Shown: in pieces, positions 5,781-7,028 of the stretch | Layout of the letters: each line of letters begins with the position of its first letter | How positions within the stretch are numbered: the stretch's first letter is position 1 | Assembly (NCBI GenBank): GCA_045585895.1 | Contig: JAZMZI010000035.1 | Span: 1-7,028 of the forward strand | DNA: 7,028 nucleotides | Direction of reading: 5' to 3' | Source of the DNA: SVTX01 sp045585895 | Lineage (GTDB): Bacteria > Bacillota > Clostridia > Oscillospirales > CAG-272 | Translations under genes and position numbers: made by a program | Notes under the pieces: generated by a model | Databases searched by the model: none | What the model saw: the letters and a program-made list of their open reading frames with translations, nothing else | What the model was told of the DNA's origin: nothing

Positions 5781-6616
5781 CAAAGAATATACTCCTGAGT
5801 ACCGTCCATATCGATGATATTCTTCTTGACCGTGCCGATCTCGTCCATCCAATTTCTAACCTCAACGGTTCTGAAGCAGTGGGTATTGAAGCCCTTGCCC
5901 GCGTCGTTGTCCCAGAGCCACTTGGGAGCACACCAGATGCAGACCTCGGGAGCGACCTCGGCGTAAAACTCCTTGGTAACGCCTGCCTGACCGTGGTGAG
6001 CCATCTGGCAAACGTCAGCCTTGAGCACGCCCGTGCCCTTGTACTTTGCAAGAAGCTTGTTGCCCGATTCAACGCCCGCATCGGCAAGCATCAGAATAAT
6101 CTTGCCGCCAAGCTCCACGCGAAAAACGATAGACGAATTGTTTCCGACGTTTGCAACGATCTCATAGTCGGGGGAGTAGAGAATATCGATCTTCGCTTCT
6201 CCGATCTCGTACTTGTCGCCGCCGAACACTACTACGATCTTATCCGCGAACTTGGGAAGAAGCTCGTAGAACTTGGTCGCGGTGCGTACGGAATCCTTGT
6301 CGGGGTGGGGCGCGTTAGCGAAGAACTGAGGAGAAGGAATATTGAAATAGACCCCTCCAAGCTCGATCTCGTCAAAATGGTTCTCTATGACCTCGAAGAA
6401 GCAATCAAAATGGTCATTGTGCGCGTGGGTCAGGAACCACGCGTCGATCGTGGGTTTTTCCTGTCCCGTGATCTCTTTGAGACAATTTATAAAATAGCAA
6501 GCGTCCTGTCTGTGGCCGCCGTCAACTGCGATAACCTTTCCGTCAGCGGTGGTAATAATGTTACTCTGCATCTGAATTGGTGTCTGTGTCTGTAAATTGT
6601 AGATTGCGTTTTTCAT
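5780..6616 (-). CDS. Stand-alone metallo-beta-lactamase-fold hydrolase (ComEC C-terminal type)
   Basis: Predicted cytoplasmic metal-dependent hydrolase of 278 residues; no signal peptide or membrane helix is seen. The first strand and DGG motif are at about 20-34 (NIITTADGKVIAVDGG). The metal-binding HxHxDH motif is THAHNDH at 63-69 (H64, H66, D68, H69). NNSSIVFRVELGGKIILMLADAG (159-181) carries the bridging Asp D179 and resembles the matching part of ComEC. MAHHGQAG at 205-212 supplies the AHHG motif typical of ComEC/Rec2-type lactamase domains, followed by VAPEVCIWCAP. The ComEC membrane-channel domain is missing, so this is a free-standing member with unknown substrate (nucleic acid or phosphodiester hydrolysis is possible, not shown). 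AGGAGG at 6622-6627, 5 bases before the ATG, fixes the start. It overlaps miaA by one base, implying joint expression. Confidence 0.85.
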   Translation of the reverse strand: MKNAIYNLQTQTPIQMQSNIITTADGKVIAVDGGHRQDACYFINCLKEITGQEKPTIDAWFLTHAHNDHFDCFFEVIENHFDEIELGGVYFNIPSPQFFANAPHPDKDSVRTATKFYELLPKFADKIVVVFGGDKYEIGEAKIDILYSPDYEIVANVGNNSSIVFRVELGGKIILMLADAGVESGNKLLAKYKGTGVLKADVCQMAHHGQAGVTKEFYAEVAPEVCIWCAPKWLWDNDAGKGFNTHCFRTVEVRNWMDEIGTVKKNIIDMDGTQEYIL

Positions 6617-6701
6617 AATAGCCTCCTGAAATTTATAATAATCGTATTTTCAAATTTTGATTTATCGGTTAGTTGAACGTTGTCTTTTTGAAAGTTTCGC
6701 T
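6617..6701 (-). promoter_or_regulatory. AT-rich leader with strong ribosome binding site before the hydrolase gene
   Basis: On the minus strand the region is AT-rich and ends in AGGAGG (6622-6627) with a 5-base spacer to the ATG. I looked for a sigma-A promoter. TATAAA/TATTAT-like hexamers occur at about 6633-6641, but they sit too close to the ribosome binding site and lack a matching -35, so no promoter is called. The start of this transcription unit may lie beyond the window. Confidence 0.5.
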
Positions 6702-6859
6702 CAAGCCTTTTCAAAGGCTTGTCGCTTGGCGATGTTTTCGCAGAAAACTCGCGGCTTCGGGCAATGCCCGAAGTGACACGTCGCGATCGGCGGTCGCGCT
6801 CGCAAGCGCGAAACTCTCCTTATACGCGTTTTCTTTTGTTAGCGGATGTCGCTTGCGAC
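6702..6859. repeat. Cluster of small perfect hairpins in a GC-rich non-coding tract
   Basis: Five short inverted repeats follow one another: 6702-6721 CAAGCCTTTTCAAAGGCTTG (8-9 bp stem); 6734-6748 GTTTTC-GCA-GAAAAC; 6755-6773 CTTCGGGC-AAT-GCCCGAAG (8 bp stem); 6794-6811 TCGCGCT-CGCA-AGCGCGA (7 bp stem); 6848-6859 GTCGC-TT-GCGAC. Base composition is clearly more GC-rich and CpG-rich than the flanking leader. No convincing gene, tRNA or known riboswitch is recognised. The serial hairpins suggest dispersed intergenic repeat material (REP/BIME-like) or a structured transcript. The hairpins are seen directly; the repeat-family idea is inference. Confidence 0.55.
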
Positions 6860-6882
6860 TCCGGCTGAGCGCAGCGAAGCAG

Positions 6883-7028
6883 TTTTCATTTTGCGCTTCC
6901 GGTGTCAAAAGAAAAGCGGAAAACGGTTTAAAATGTTTATATGTAGAAAGTGAATTTTCCTTTCTACATAAAGCAAATCCAAATCGTTTGTCCGCTTTTT
7001 TCTTTGGCAGAAGAAGCGCAAAGAAAAA
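6883..7028. repeat. Long imperfect palindrome reaching the right edge (possible MITE or bidirectional terminator)
   Basis: The core is a perfect 11-bp inverted repeat, TATGTAGAAAG (6940-6950) and CTTTCTACATA (6960-6970), around a 9-base loop. The arms continue outward with gaps: AAAAGCGGAAAACG (6912-6925 region) pairs with CGTTTGTCCGCTTTT (6985-6999), CAAAAG (6906-6911) with CTTTGG (7002-7007), and TTTGCGCTT (6890-6898) with AAGCGCAAA (7014-7022). The outermost TTTTC/GAAAA also match. The arms carry A and T tracts outside the GCGGA/TCCGC stem, so RNA from either strand could form a terminator-like structure. The structure may extend past 7028. No transposase or clear target-site duplication can be seen. 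Confidence 0.6.

Noticed and set aside
5781..5852. 24-codon N-terminal extension of miaA
   Set aside because: Overlaps the end of the hydrolase gene and adds residues not typical before the MiaA P-loop; the ATG at 5780 has AGGAG upstream and a TGATG junction.
5879..6595. Plus-strand 238-codon open frame
   Set aside because: Entirely antisense to the lactamase-fold gene, which has a strong ribosome binding site and intact catalytic motifs; the antisense protein shows no family signature.
6711..6908. Minus-strand 65-codon open frame beginning at TTG
   Set aside because: No Shine-Dalgarno site, a TTG start, and the frame runs through serial palindromes. It has no recognisable domain and is best explained as an accidental frame in GC-rich repeat DNA.
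6617..7028. Possible tRNA, riboswitch or CRISPR array in the non-coding block
   Set aside because: No cloverleaf or T-loop consensus, no known riboswitch core that I recognise, and no regularly spaced direct repeats; the structure is made of inverted repeats only.

Overview
The window looks like a chromosomal housekeeping stretch from a member of the Bacillota, class Clostridia, probably an uncultured gut lineage near the Oscillospirales. The evidence is the conserved Gram-positive block yggS/ylmE - sepF/ylmF - ylmG - ylmH - ileS, with an HlyD-like membrane protein in front of it, plus purine-rich Shine-Dalgarno sites and occasional TTG starts. The lineage is inferred from gene order and protein character, not from a database comparison. 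All seven or eight credible genes lie on the minus strand, so transcription runs from high to low coordinates.

Layout in transcription order: (1) 7028-6617 is a non-coding, structure-rich stretch. It holds a long imperfect palindrome at the window edge, then a GC-rich run of small perfect hairpins, then an AT-rich leader. (2) 6616-5780 encodes a stand-alone metallo-beta-lactamase-fold hydrolase of the ComEC C-terminal type. It shares one base (TGATG) with miaA (5780-4839), the tRNA A37 dimethylallyltransferase. (3) A consensus extended -10 promoter overlaps the miaA end. It appears to start a second transcription unit: HlyD-like membrane protein (4762-3362), yggS (3360-2653), sepF (2587-2087), ylmG (2048-1767), ylmH (1762-953) and ileS (901 to beyond position 1, partial).

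The second unit links division and envelope functions (SepF anchors FtsZ to the membrane; YlmG is a small membrane protein connected to the same process), PLP homeostasis (YggS), ribosome-associated quality control (YlmH, S4 domain) and translation (IleRS). MiaA also serves translation, through tRNA modification. The usual divIVA gene between ylmH and ileS is absent, and ileS has only a 51-base leader with no room for a T-box.

No dramatic new system (defence island, CRISPR, prophage, transposase) is visible. The least explained items are the HlyD-like protein with no efflux partner in view, the orphan ComEC-type hydrolase coupled to miaA, and the palindromic region at 6702-7028, which looks like dispersed repeat material.
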